From: JAICIG01 sp035532215
Lineage (GTDB): Bacteria; Planctomycetota; Planctomycetia; Pirellulales; JAICIG01
Assembly (NCBI GenBank): GCA_035532215.1
Contig: DATKRK010000301.1
Coordinates: forward strand, 12,021-76,020
DNA: 64,000 nucleotides
Direction: 5' to 3'
Part shown: in pieces, positions 36,278 through 44,352 of the stretch
Numbering within the stretch: the stretch's first letter is position 1
Layout: every line of letters starts with the position of its first letter
Position numbers and translations under genes: made by a program
Notes under the pieces: generated by a model
The model's input: only the letters and a program-made list of their open reading frames with translations
Told to the model about the DNA's origin: nothing
The model's database searches: none

Positions 36278-37469
36278 CGCCGAGGGCCGGCGTTCGCCTC
36301 TGTTGGTGTTTGCCGACGACTGGGGACGGCACCCCTCGAGTTGCCAACACCTCGTGCGGGAACTACTGCCGAGGCGCGAGGTGCGCTGGGTCAATACGAT
36401 CGGCATGCGCCCGCCCCGGATGGATGCCGCTACGCTACGGCGAGCCGCGCAAAAACTGCATGATTGGACCAAGCCGCGCCGCCGGAGCGCTGCCGGAATG
36501 CCGACGGGGTTGCAAGTGTGCAATCCGCGCATGTGGCCCTGGTTTCGCAGACGCTTCGACCGACGCTTGAACCGACGGCTGCTCGTGAGTCAACTGCGCG
36601 GCGTAATCCAAGCCTTAGCCGAGTCGCCGATCGGGGTCACCACGTTGCCGATCACGGCCGACTTGATGGGGGCGTTGCCCGTCGTTCGCTGGGTTTACTA
36701 TTGCGTCGACGATTTCAGCCAGTGGCCAGGCCTCGATCAAAAGCCGTTGGCGGAGATGGAACGGGAGGTCGTGCAGCGCGCCGATCGCATTATTGCGGCG
36801 AGCGAAGCGCTCCGAGAGCGGATTGCAGGTTGGGGCCGAGAGTCGCACTTGTTGACGCACGGCGTGGACCTCGAACATTGGCGCCTCGGCGACTCGCGAC
36901 CGAGCGAGGCGCTCAAGGAGTTAGAACGGCCGCTCGTTTTGTTTTGGGGACTGATCGACCGACGCATTGACGTCGAATTCGTACGGCGGGCCGCCTCGGC
37001 ATTAACACAGGGAACTGTTGTGCTGCTGGGTCCGGAACAGGATCCGGCCCCAGACTTGTATCGCTCGCCGCGCGTGGCCAGAGTGCCGGCAGTCGGATAC
37101 GATGAGCTGCCTGTACTGGCGCGAGAAGCGGCGGCGTTGATTATGCCTTATGCAGATCAGCCGGTCACGCGGGCAATGCAACCCTTGAAGTTGAAGGAGT
37201 ATTTGGCGACAGGCAAACCGGTCGTCGCCCGCGACTTGCCCGCGGTTTGCGAATGGGCCGACTGCCTTGATGTGGTGGCCACAGCGGACGAATTCGCCGC
37301 TGTCTTGCGACAGCGGCTCGATGGGTTGTTGCCCGAAAGCCAAATGCTGGCCCGAAGGCGGTTGGCCGAGGAAAGTTGGGCGGCTAAAGCTCAACGCTTC
37401 GAAGAAGTGCTCACTGGAAGCGACGAGGGGGCGATTGCGGTTGCTGCGCCGCGAGGGAACGCCCAGTGA
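36270..37469 (+). CDS. GT-B glycosyltransferase (TuaH/GT4-like)
   Basis: About 399 residues. VVRWVYYCVDDFSQWPGLD and ADRIIAASEALRERIAGWG form the acceptor half. FWGLIDRRIDVEFVRRAAS, VVLLGPEQDPAPDLYRSPRV, MPYADQPVTRAMQPLKLKEYLATGKPVVA form the donor half. The pattern is that of TuaH-type and related bacterial glycosyltransferases, often annotated as GT1/GT4. GTG 36270 was chosen because a full AGGAGG lies 6 nt upstream and the gene then overlaps the previous stop by only 8 nt. The in-frame start at 36243 is less convincing. It ends with a GTGA overlap to the next gene. Confidence 0.87.
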   Translation: MNNAEGRRSPLLVFADDWGRHPSSCQHLVRELLPRREVRWVNTIGMRPPRMDAATLRRAAQKLHDWTKPRRRSAAGMPTGLQVCNPRMWPWFRRRFDRRLNRRLLVSQLRGVIQALAESPIGVTTLPITADLMGALPVVRWVYYCVDDFSQWPGLDQKPLAEMEREVVQRADRIIAASEALRERIAGWGRESHLLTHGVDLEHWRLGDSRPSEALKELERPLVLFWGLIDRRIDVEFVRRAASALTQGTVVLLGPEQDPAPDLYRSPRVARVPAVGYDELPVLAREAAALIMPYADQPVTRAMQPLKLKEYLATGKPVVARDLPAVCEWADCLDVVATADEFAAVLRQRLDGLLPESQMLARRRLAEESWAAKAQRFEEVLTGSDEGAIAVAAPRGNAQ

Positions 37470-38684
37470 GCGCCTCGCACCGAGTAGCGTGCTCCGAAAA
37501 CGGTCCTGCAGGAAGCGTGCCCGTGGTCGCCGCCGTGACGGACGGCCAAGAGACTGACAGACGTGGGGTTGTCCTCCATGCGCGCGTGGTTACTAAATCG
37601 GGTGGGGGGGCCCGACAAGACAATCCTGAATTCTCCAAGGTTCTTGGAGCCATACGGCTATCGTGCCATCTGCGCTTATATGCATCCGCCCGGCGACCCG
37701 GGATTCGATACGCTGCGCGGGCGGGCTGTTGCCCTGGGCGCTCGCTTGGAAAGCATTCCTGACAGGCAGGCGCTCGACTGGCGCGTGTTGCGCGAAATGC
37801 TGCGATTGTGCCGGCGCGAGCGAGTGGCGATCTGGCACGGGCACGACTACAAGAGTAACCTGCTGGGGATTTTGCTGGCTCACTTTTGGCCCATGCGGCT
37901 GATCACGACCGCTCACGGCTGGGTGGAGCAAACGGCGCGCACGCCATTTTACTATGCCGTCGATCGCTGGGCGCTGCGGCGTTACGAGCGCGTGATTTGC
38001 GTTTCGGAGGACTTGTTCCAGCAGTGCATGGAGGCGGGCGTGCCCCGCTCCGCCTGCCGATTAATCGAAAACGCCATTGATACCGAGCAATTCAGTCGAA
38101 CGGCGGATCGCGATGAGGCCAAGCGTCGGCTGGGATTCACGCTGGGACGAATATTGATTGGCGCCGTCGGGCGCCTTTCCGGCGAGAAAGGTTTCGATCG
38201 ACTGATTGCAGCAGTCGACCGTTTGCTGAATGAGGGGCTCGACCTTGAACTGTGCATTGTCGGCGAAGGCGGCGAGCGAGGCAACCTGGAGCGACTGATT
38301 GCGAAGCTCAGGCGGCAGGATCGCATTCGCTTGGCGGGGTTTCAGTCCGACACGCTCGAATGGTACCACGCGATGGACGTGTATGCCCTGAGCAGCCTGC
38401 GCGAAGGGCTTCCCAACGTGCTGCTGGAGGCGATGGCGCTCAAAGTGCCCGTAGTAGCGACGCGCGTAGCTGGCGTGCCCAAGTTGGTACGCGATGGCGA
38501 GAATGGCCTACTTGCAGAAGCGGACGATGTCGAGGGACTGTGCCGAGCGTTGCGAACGCTTGCGAGCGAAGGGGCGCTACGATTACGACTGGGCGAGGCG
38601 GGCCGGGCTACGGTGGAAAAAAGCTACAGCTTCGCGGTCCGCATGGAAAAGATTCGGTCGATTTACGACGAACTGCTGGGCTGA
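37466..38684 (+). CDS. GT4 glycosyltransferase interrupted by a frameshift in a G run
   Basis: The N-terminus (GTG 37466, coupled to the previous stop by GTGA) encodes GVVLHARVVTKSGGG, then leaves frame at a run of seven G at 37604-37610. Removing one G joins it to PDKTILNSPRFLEPYGYRAIC, which restores the GGPDKT loop seen in the paralogue at 29080. The rest is a normal GT4 enzyme: GAVGRLSGEKGFDRLIAAV, LCIVGEGGERGNLE and LSSLREGLPNVLLEAMALKVPVVATRVAG. As read, only an internal start such as 37563 gives the C-terminal 373 residues without the first strand. Sequencing error, mutation or slippage-based on/off switching are all possible. Confidence 0.85.
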
Positions 38685-38688
38685 GCAC

Positions 38689-39675
38689 ATGTACTTCACT
38701 GTAACTGTTGATACCGAGGAGGAGTGGGACTGGGGGGACGGCTGGCCTACCAGTCGGCCGCAGGTTACAAACATTCAGGCGTTGCCCAGGTTCCAGCAGC
38801 TTTGCGCGCGATACGGCGCGAGGCCGACTTACTTCGTCAACCTCGCAGTGCTCGAGGATCCGAAGGCCTGCGCGGTGATCCTTGACTTGGCGTCGCGCGA
38901 CGACTGCGAAATCGGGATGCACATTCACCCGTGGAACACTCCGCCTATCTTGGATCATCGGCCCGCCACCGCCCGCGACACGTTTCTTCACAACCTGCGA
39001 GAGGACCTGATCACTGCAAAGCTGACCAGCGTCTACAACCGGTTTCTTGAACTCGGCTTGCGACCGACAAGCTTCCGCGGAGGCCGCTATTCAAGCGGCG
39101 GCCAGGTTACCCAGTTCTTGCAAGATCATGGCTTCAAGGTGGATGCCTCGGTACTGCCCATGACCACCTGGCCTGACGACGGGGCTCCGGATTATCGGCG
39201 GCGAGACCTGCTGCCTCGACGTCTTGCGCCGTCGCGCGAGGGCGAACTGCCGCTTTGGGAAATTCCCTTAACCTTGGGCTTTACGCGTAAGCCGCTAGCA
39301 TTCTGGCGCCGGTGGTACGAGGCCATCGAAGCGAGTTGGCTGAGCAAACTGCGCTTGATTGGAATCGGAGAGCGATTGGGCATCGTTCGTCGCGTCTGGC
39401 TGAACTTCGAGTCCCCACTGGGGGAACACATGCTGAAGTTCCTTCCGCTGCTCCGGAAAATGCAAGTGCCCTGCGCATGCTTCACGGTCCACAGCTCGTC
39501 GCTGGTGGCGGGGCCGGGACCGTACACCCGCACGTCGCAAGACGAAGATCGGATCTTCCGACAAATAACTGGCGCCTTTCAATGGGTCGCCACTAACGCG
39601 GATTTCATTCCTACGACTATGACCGACCTAGCCCATCAACTGGAGGGCGAATACCATGCGTGTACTAGGAATTAG
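38689..39675 (+). CDS. Polysaccharide deacetylase-like protein
   Basis: A 328-residue NodB-fold-like protein. YFTVTVDTEEEWDWGDGWP supplies the N-terminal acidic pair. RPTYFVNLAVLEDP is followed by IGMHIHPWNTPP, carrying the metal-type His residues, and TSFRGGRYSSGGQ is the arginine motif. ACFTVHSSSLVAG ends the barrel. The metal-site H-x3-H is replaced by HIHPW, as in deacetylase-like proteins of polysaccharide loci, so the activity is not certain. ATG 38689 starts 4 nt after the preceding stop codon. The long in-frame extension to 38494 lies inside the preceding gene. It overlaps the carbamoyltransferase by 20 nt. Confidence 0.83.
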   Translation: MYFTVTVDTEEEWDWGDGWPTSRPQVTNIQALPRFQQLCARYGARPTYFVNLAVLEDPKACAVILDLASRDDCEIGMHIHPWNTPPILDHRPATARDTFLHNLREDLITAKLTSVYNRFLELGLRPTSFRGGRYSSGGQVTQFLQDHGFKVDASVLPMTTWPDDGAPDYRRRDLLPRRLAPSREGELPLWEIPLTLGFTRKPLAFWRRWYEAIEASWLSKLRLIGIGERLGIVRRVWLNFESPLGEHMLKFLPLLRKMQVPCACFTVHSSSLVAGPGPYTRTSQDEDRIFRQITGAFQWVATNADFIPTTMTDLAHQLEGEYHACTRN

Positions 39676-41530
39676 CCCTTTGGATAAAGACTCGACGGCC
39701 TCCTTCCTGGAAGACGGACGCGTCGTGTTCGCCTGCGCCGAAGAACGACTCTCGAGAGTCAAGCTGCAGGACGGATTCCCGCATCGTGCCGTTCGATTGG
39801 GACTGGAACGCACCGGGTGGGATCCGGCATCCATCGATGTCGTGGCCTACGCGTTCTTCGACGGCGACGAGGAGGCCAGGCTGATCGGGGCGGCGGTGAC
39901 ACTTGACGGCGAAAGGCACTCGCCAACTGCGACCAGCTCATCGTTGAAGAGACTAAGAGAAGCCCGACAGGGCTATCGAATGGACCGCAGCATGCGCGTG
40001 CATGGCATCGAAAGCGAACGAGACGAGTTTGTGCCTCCAAAGCCATTGGCCAAGCGCATGGTCTATGAGCTGCTGTCAAGGCTTCCGCGACTTGATCACT
40101 GGGCCCACCGGCGCTTATTGCGAACATGGGAGCGTGAAGCGGCCGCTGATCATCGGTTGCGAACGCAGCAACTCGAAGCGGGATTGGCAGAGTACGGCCT
40201 GACAGGCAAGCTGCGTCGCTTCCAGCATCACGACACACATGCTGCTAACTCGTTCTTCGCCTCGGGCTACGACGAGGCATTGCTGGTCACCTTCGACGGC
40301 TACGGTTCAGGTAAATGCGGCGGAATCTACGTCGGCGATAGCAGCGGCATCCGCCTACTGCACCGGTTCGACTTTCCCAATTCGCTCGGCAATTTCTACG
40401 AGCATGTGACCAGCGGTCTGGGATTCCGCGCCGGACGGCACGAGGGCAAAATCGTCGGGCTGGCCGCGTACGGCAACCCCGACATTCTGAAGCCGGCCCT
40501 TTTGGAGCGATTCGATTGCCGTGACGGCGACATCGTGATGAAAGGAAGCCAGAACTACTTCTTTACGCGGGCCCTCGCGCAGCATTTTGCCAAGCGCGAC
40601 GTGGCCGCCGCTTATCAGCGAGTCCTAGAGGAGGTCGGGGCCAAAGCGGTCGCCTATTGGCTCAAGCAGACGGGTATAAGAAACGTAGCAGTTTCCGGCG
40701 GCGTCCACGCGAATGTGAAGTTCAACCAGCGGATTCGGGAGGTCGATGGGGTGGAGTCGGTATTCGTCTATCCAAACATGGGAGATGGCGGTTGCGGAAC
40801 AGGCGCCGCGATGCTCGCATTTGAACCATCGAGCTTCCGCCAGCGGCCGGTAGCCAACGTATACCACGGTCCCGACTACTCGGAGGATGAAATCGCGGCC
40901 GAGTTGAACAAGAGCGGCCTAGCGTTCGATCGTTCGGACACCATTGAAGTGCAGGTGGCTCGCTTGCTGGACGACAACCGGATTGTGGGGCGGTTCGAGG
41001 GTCGCATGGAGTACGGGCCGCGAGCCTTGGGCAACCGTTCGATTCTCTATCCCGCGGGCGATCCCGAGGTCAATCAATGGCTTAACCATCAACTGGGACG
41101 CACGGAGTTCATGCCTTTTGCGCCAGCGGTGCTGCAGAGCGAGGCGCATCGTCTGTTCAAGAACCTCGAGGGGTGCGAAAAGACGGCTGAATTCATGACA
41201 ATTACCTTTGATTGCACCGACGAAATGATTCGCATGTGTCCCGCCGCCGTCCACGTCGACGGCACGGCCCGGCCACAGCTCGTCAGCGAGCGCACAAATC
41301 CGAGCTTTCATCGAATTCTTTGCAGCTACTATGAGTTGACCGGAATACCCGCCGTCATCAACACGAGTTTCAACATGCACGAAGAACCCATCGTCTGCTC
41401 GCCGGCGGATGCCGTACGCGCCTTTTTGCAAGGCAGACTCGACTATCTCGCCATCGGTCCGTTTCTCGTTCCACATCCGCGGTTGAGCGACATCGAGCGA
41501 GAGCGAGAAAGCCTTGCCGTCAAGGCGTAG
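39656..41530 (+). CDS. Carbamoyltransferase (NodU/CmcH/TobZ family)
   Basis: A 624-residue O-carbamoyltransferase that uses carbamoyl phosphate and ATP to modify a sugar hydroxyl. The N-terminal Kae1-like domain starts RVLGISPLDKDSTASFLEDGRVVFACAEERLSR. QHHDTHAANSFFASGY carries the metal-binding His pair, and GGVHANVKFNQRI and EYGPRALGNRSIL are signatures. The C-terminal YrdC-like domain includes NTSFNMHEEPIVCSPADAV. All core motifs are present and the length is normal. The first strand lacks the common GHNAS element and has SPLDKDST instead. Confidence 0.92.
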   Translation: MRVLGISPLDKDSTASFLEDGRVVFACAEERLSRVKLQDGFPHRAVRLGLERTGWDPASIDVVAYAFFDGDEEARLIGAAVTLDGERHSPTATSSSLKRLREARQGYRMDRSMRVHGIESERDEFVPPKPLAKRMVYELLSRLPRLDHWAHRRLLRTWEREAAADHRLRTQQLEAGLAEYGLTGKLRRFQHHDTHAANSFFASGYDEALLVTFDGYGSGKCGGIYVGDSSGIRLLHRFDFPNSLGNFYEHVTSGLGFRAGRHEGKIVGLAAYGNPDILKPALLERFDCRDGDIVMKGSQNYFFTRALAQHFAKRDVAAAYQRVLEEVGAKAVAYWLKQTGIRNVAVSGGVHANVKFNQRIREVDGVESVFVYPNMGDGGCGTGAAMLAFEPSSFRQRPVANVYHGPDYSEDEIAAELNKSGLAFDRSDTIEVQVARLLDDNRIVGRFEGRMEYGPRALGNRSILYPAGDPEVNQWLNHQLGRTEFMPFAPAVLQSEAHRLFKNLEGCEKTAEFMTITFDCTDEMIRMCPAAVHVDGTARPQLVSERTNPSFHRILCSYYELTGIPAVINTSFNMHEEPIVCSPADAVRAFLQGRLDYLAIGPFLVPHPRLSDIERERESLAVKA

Positions 41531-41548
41531 AAGTACGTTTGGATCTCG

Positions 41549-41650
41549 ATGAAAGGCAAGAAGCACAACGCGGAACAGATCGTCAAGAATCTCTACGAAG
41601 CGGACGCGACGCTTGCTGACGGCAAGACGATCGGCTAGGTCTGCCAAACT
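41549..41650 (+). pseudogene. IS3-family transposase OrfA remnant
   Basis: ATG 41549 opens MKGKKHNAEQIVKNLYEADA, followed by LADGKTIG and a TAG, then VCQT in the same frame. This matches the first about 35 residues of IS3-family OrfA (HTH_Tnp_1), where GKTIGEVCQ is usual, so a GAG-to-TAG change is likely. Nothing else of the element is recognisable. The remnant ends at the next gene and marks an old insertion or deletion scar. Confidence 0.7.
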
Positions 41651-41656
41651 TCATCT

Positions 41657-41983
41657 ATGAGTCAACGTCCCACCACGTTCGGGCAACTGCTCCGACGTCT
41701 TGTATCGCCTCGCGCCGCTGCTTCCCAGAATCATGGACCTTTGATCGCCACGGCGACGGAGGTCGCCGCGCCGTCTGACGCAGACAAATCGCCGCTGTGG
41801 GTGATCCTGCACAGCATCACTGATTCAGACGTGCGGCTGATTCACCCCCGTCCCGTGGCCGCGAGCGAATTGGCGATACAGATCCAGGGGGATAGCGGAG
41901 AGATCCTCCGCGTCACGCTGGCGATGGCCGGATCGCAGAAAATGGGCGAGTTATACGAATCGACAGCCCAATTTCTACAGTAG
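41657..41983 (+). CDS. Small conserved-looking protein, weakly PilZ-like
   Basis: A 108-residue protein with no signal peptide or membrane span. The C-terminal half (SDVRLIHPRPVAASELAIQI and then GEILRVTLAMAGSQKMGELYE) reads like the last strands of a PilZ barrel. The Arg motif expected for c-di-GMP binding is not seen, so nucleotide binding is doubtful. It sits between an IS3 remnant and rfbC. A start at ATG 41657 is supported only by coding pattern. Confidence 0.5.
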   Translation: MSQRPTTFGQLLRRLVSPRAAASQNHGPLIATATEVAAPSDADKSPLWVILHSITDSDVRLIHPRPVAASELAIQIQGDSGEILRVTLAMAGSQKMGELYESTAQFLQ

Positions 41984-42131
41984 AATAATACGGCAAATAC
42001 AAGCCGCTGGCCGCGTTGGCGGGCGTTTGTTGCTCGCGATCGTCACTTCATTGCAGTGCGGCGAACCCCAGGCCGGGCGTTGGATGGCCAAGACGCTGCT
42101 ATCCAAAGTCCCTGATCCAATTGATATCCTG

Positions 42132-42725
42132 ATGCAAATCGTACCGACTGAACTCGAAGGCGTGGTGATCGTCGAGCCAAAAGTCTTCGCCGACCCACGC
42201 GGCCTCTTCTTGGAAACCTGGAACGCCGAGCGCTACGCCGAAGCGGGCCTGCCCGCCGCGATGGTCCAGGATAACTTGTCCAGCTCCGCGCGGGGCGTGC
42301 TGCGCGGCCTGCATTATCAGTCCCCCGAACCGCAAGGAAAGCTTGTCTACGTCCTCGCCGGCGCCGTGCTCGACGTGGCGGTTGACATTCGCTTCGGCTC
42401 GCCGACGTTCGGCCGCTGGACGGGCGTGGAACTATCCGCGGACAACCATCGCCAGCTCTTCGTTCCCGCGGGTTTTGCTCACGGTTTCTGTGCGACCAGC
42501 GAGCAGGCGCTGGTGGCCTACAAGTGTACGCACCCCTATCGCCCGCAGTACGACCGAGGCGTCGCCTGGAACGACCCCGAAATCGGCATTCGCTGGCCGA
42601 CGGGCGCTCCGCTCCTTTCGGAAAAAGACTCCCGGGCGCCGTGGCTTTCGGACATCCCCGCCGAGTTGTTGCCGCGCTGGACGCCGGCCGAAACCGCCCG
42701 CCTCGGCTGTAAAGAGCAGGCATGA
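42132..42725 (+). CDS. rfbC: dTDP-4-dehydrorhamnose 3,5-epimerase
   Basis: A 197-residue RmlC-type cupin enzyme that makes dTDP-4-keto-L-rhamnose. It shows FADPRGLFLETWN, VQDNLSSSARGVLRGLHYQ with the catalytic His, GKLVYVLAGAVLDVAVDIR, FVPAGFAHGFCATSE and YDRGVAWNDPEIGIRW, all family-typical. ATG 42132 fits the normal N-terminus (MQIVPTELEGVVIVEP). The frame is open to 42027, but that extension is not family-like. RfbA, B and D are not in this window, so dTDP-rhamnose synthesis would depend on genes elsewhere. It overlaps the next gene by 4 nt. Confidence 0.93.
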   Translation: MQIVPTELEGVVIVEPKVFADPRGLFLETWNAERYAEAGLPAAMVQDNLSSSARGVLRGLHYQSPEPQGKLVYVLAGAVLDVAVDIRFGSPTFGRWTGVELSADNHRQLFVPAGFAHGFCATSEQALVAYKCTHPYRPQYDRGVAWNDPEIGIRWPTGAPLLSEKDSRAPWLSDIPAELLPRWTPAETARLGCKEQA

Positions 42726-43786
42726 TCTTGTCGGCCTCCCAACGCATGGAAATCGAAGTCAGCGACGCCGCGCCCGCGGAGGACCAGATCCTTCGGCTAT
42801 GCCGCTTGCCCGAGACTGCCGAGCTGCCGCCCAGCCGATTGCCCGCCTGGCCGGCGGTGTTGCGCGACGGACTGGGCCATCAGCCCTATTGGCTCACGGC
42901 GCGAGAAAATGGGCGCGTGGCGGGCGTTTTGCCGCTGTCGTTCGTTCACAGCCGGTTGTTCGGCCGCTTTCTCGTCAGCCTGCCCTATTTGAACTCGGCG
43001 GGCGTCGCGGCGACGAACGAGCAGGCTGCTACGATGCTCGTCGATCGGGCGGTGTCGCTGGCCGACGAATTGGACGTCCGCTACCTGGAACTACGCCAAG
43101 AACGGCGAATCGAGCACCCGGCGCTCGGCAGCGAAACCGCGAGCAAGGTCCACATGCGGCTGGCGCTGCCTGACTCGGCCGATTCGCTTTGGAATCAGCT
43201 CAAAGCCAAGGTGCGCAATCAGGTCCGCAAAGGCCGCGAGCCGGGCTTCGCCGTCGCTTGGGGAGGCGCGGAACGGCTCGACGAGTTTTACGCCGTTTTC
43301 AGCCGCAACATGCGCGACCTGGGCACGCCGGTCTACGGGCGCGGACTGTTTGCGGCGATCGTCAAACATTGCCCAGACGCGGCGGAGTTTTGCATCGTTT
43401 CGCACGACCAAAAGCCGATCGCCGCGGCGTTACTCGTGCATGGCGGCGGCATCACCGAAGTGCCCAGCGCCAGTTCGCTGCGCGAGTACAATTCGGCCAA
43501 CGCCAACATGCTGATGTACTGGCATTTGCTAGAGCGGGCCATCGAGCGCGGCCAGAGCGTGTTCGATTTCGGCCGCAGCACGGTCGATGGCAACACGTAT
43601 CGCTTCAAAAAGCAGTGGGGCGCCGAGCCCCATCCCGCCATTTGGCAATATTACGTGCGCCGCGGCGCCGTCGGCGACATGCGGCCCGAAAGCGCCCGCT
43701 ACCAGCGCATGATCCGCCTCTGGCAGCGGCTGCCGGTGTGTGCCACGCGCTGGCTCGGCCCGGTGATCGTGCGCGGGATTCCGTAG
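42722..43786 (+). CDS. FemAB-related GNAT protein, XrtA/PEP-CTERM-associated
   Basis: A 354-residue double-GNAT protein. LKAKVRNQVRKGREPGF, YAVFSRNMRDLGTPVYGRGLF, AAALLVHGGGITEVPSASSLREYNSANANMLMYW and FDFGRSTVDGNTYRFKKQWG are the hallmark segments of the FemAB subgroup tied to exosortase A polysaccharide loci. FemAB proteins add amino acids from aminoacyl-tRNA, but the substrate of this subgroup is not known. It is the last clear gene of the polysaccharide cluster. The start overlaps rfbC (ATGA at 42722). Confidence 0.92.
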   Translation: MILSASQRMEIEVSDAAPAEDQILRLCRLPETAELPPSRLPAWPAVLRDGLGHQPYWLTARENGRVAGVLPLSFVHSRLFGRFLVSLPYLNSAGVAATNEQAATMLVDRAVSLADELDVRYLELRQERRIEHPALGSETASKVHMRLALPDSADSLWNQLKAKVRNQVRKGREPGFAVAWGGAERLDEFYAVFSRNMRDLGTPVYGRGLFAAIVKHCPDAAEFCIVSHDQKPIAAALLVHGGGITEVPSASSLREYNSANANMLMYWHLLERAIERGQSVFDFGRSTVDGNTYRFKKQWGAEPHPAIWQYYVRRGAVGDMRPESARYQRMIRLWQRLPVCATRWLGPVIVRGIP

Positions 43787-44352
43787 CAGCGATTGATTCG
43801 CTCCTGATCCCGGAAGGGCGGGGCTTCGCGGTTGCACTGGGTACTGGGCCGCCGTCATCTTCGTGGCGCTGATCGCGGCGGCGTATTACCTGATCAGCCG
43901 CCGCGAAGCGGCTCAAGTGCTCGAAGAGGTCGAGCACGACGCGGCACATGCCGGCCCCGCGCAAGCGGAGGCGGGCCTCATCGCGATCGCGAACTCTTGA
44001 CGGGGCCATCGATCGCCTTGGCTTCAAATCGTCTCGCGTCGGCATCTGCGGTTGCGTGATGTCGCCTTTCGAGCGAGTCGCGCCGTCGGCGCCGCTGACT
44101 TTGTCTTACTGAAGCGGCGAGTTGGACTCGCTTCACGGCTCTTCATCCTCTTTCTGCTATGGCGGCTCCTTTTGTCCCGCGCCCAAGCGAGCAACGGTCG
44201 TCCCCGACCCCTTGGACCAGACAGCCGGGTGCAGTTAATCTAAAAGCTCAGGCCCCGGAAGTCGCCGGGTACCCGGCTCACTCGGACGGCGAAGGTCCGG
44301 CGGCGCCCTCGGGGTCGAGTGCTTTTAGGCGTCACGCGAAGATCGGTCGAGT
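43787..44352 (+). other. Intergenic stretch without a confident gene
   Basis: No complete gene is supported. A frame from about 43842 to 44000 would encode a hydrophobic segment (YWAAVIFVALIAAAYYLIS) and a short acidic tail, but it has no plausible start codon. It may be the end of a lost membrane protein. The remainder to 44352 shows no ribosome site or coding pattern I trust. Confidence 0.5.

Noticed and set aside
43842..44000. Short membrane-protein-like frame
   Set aside because: No start codon or ribosome site in frame. Only one hydrophobic segment, and no family recognised.
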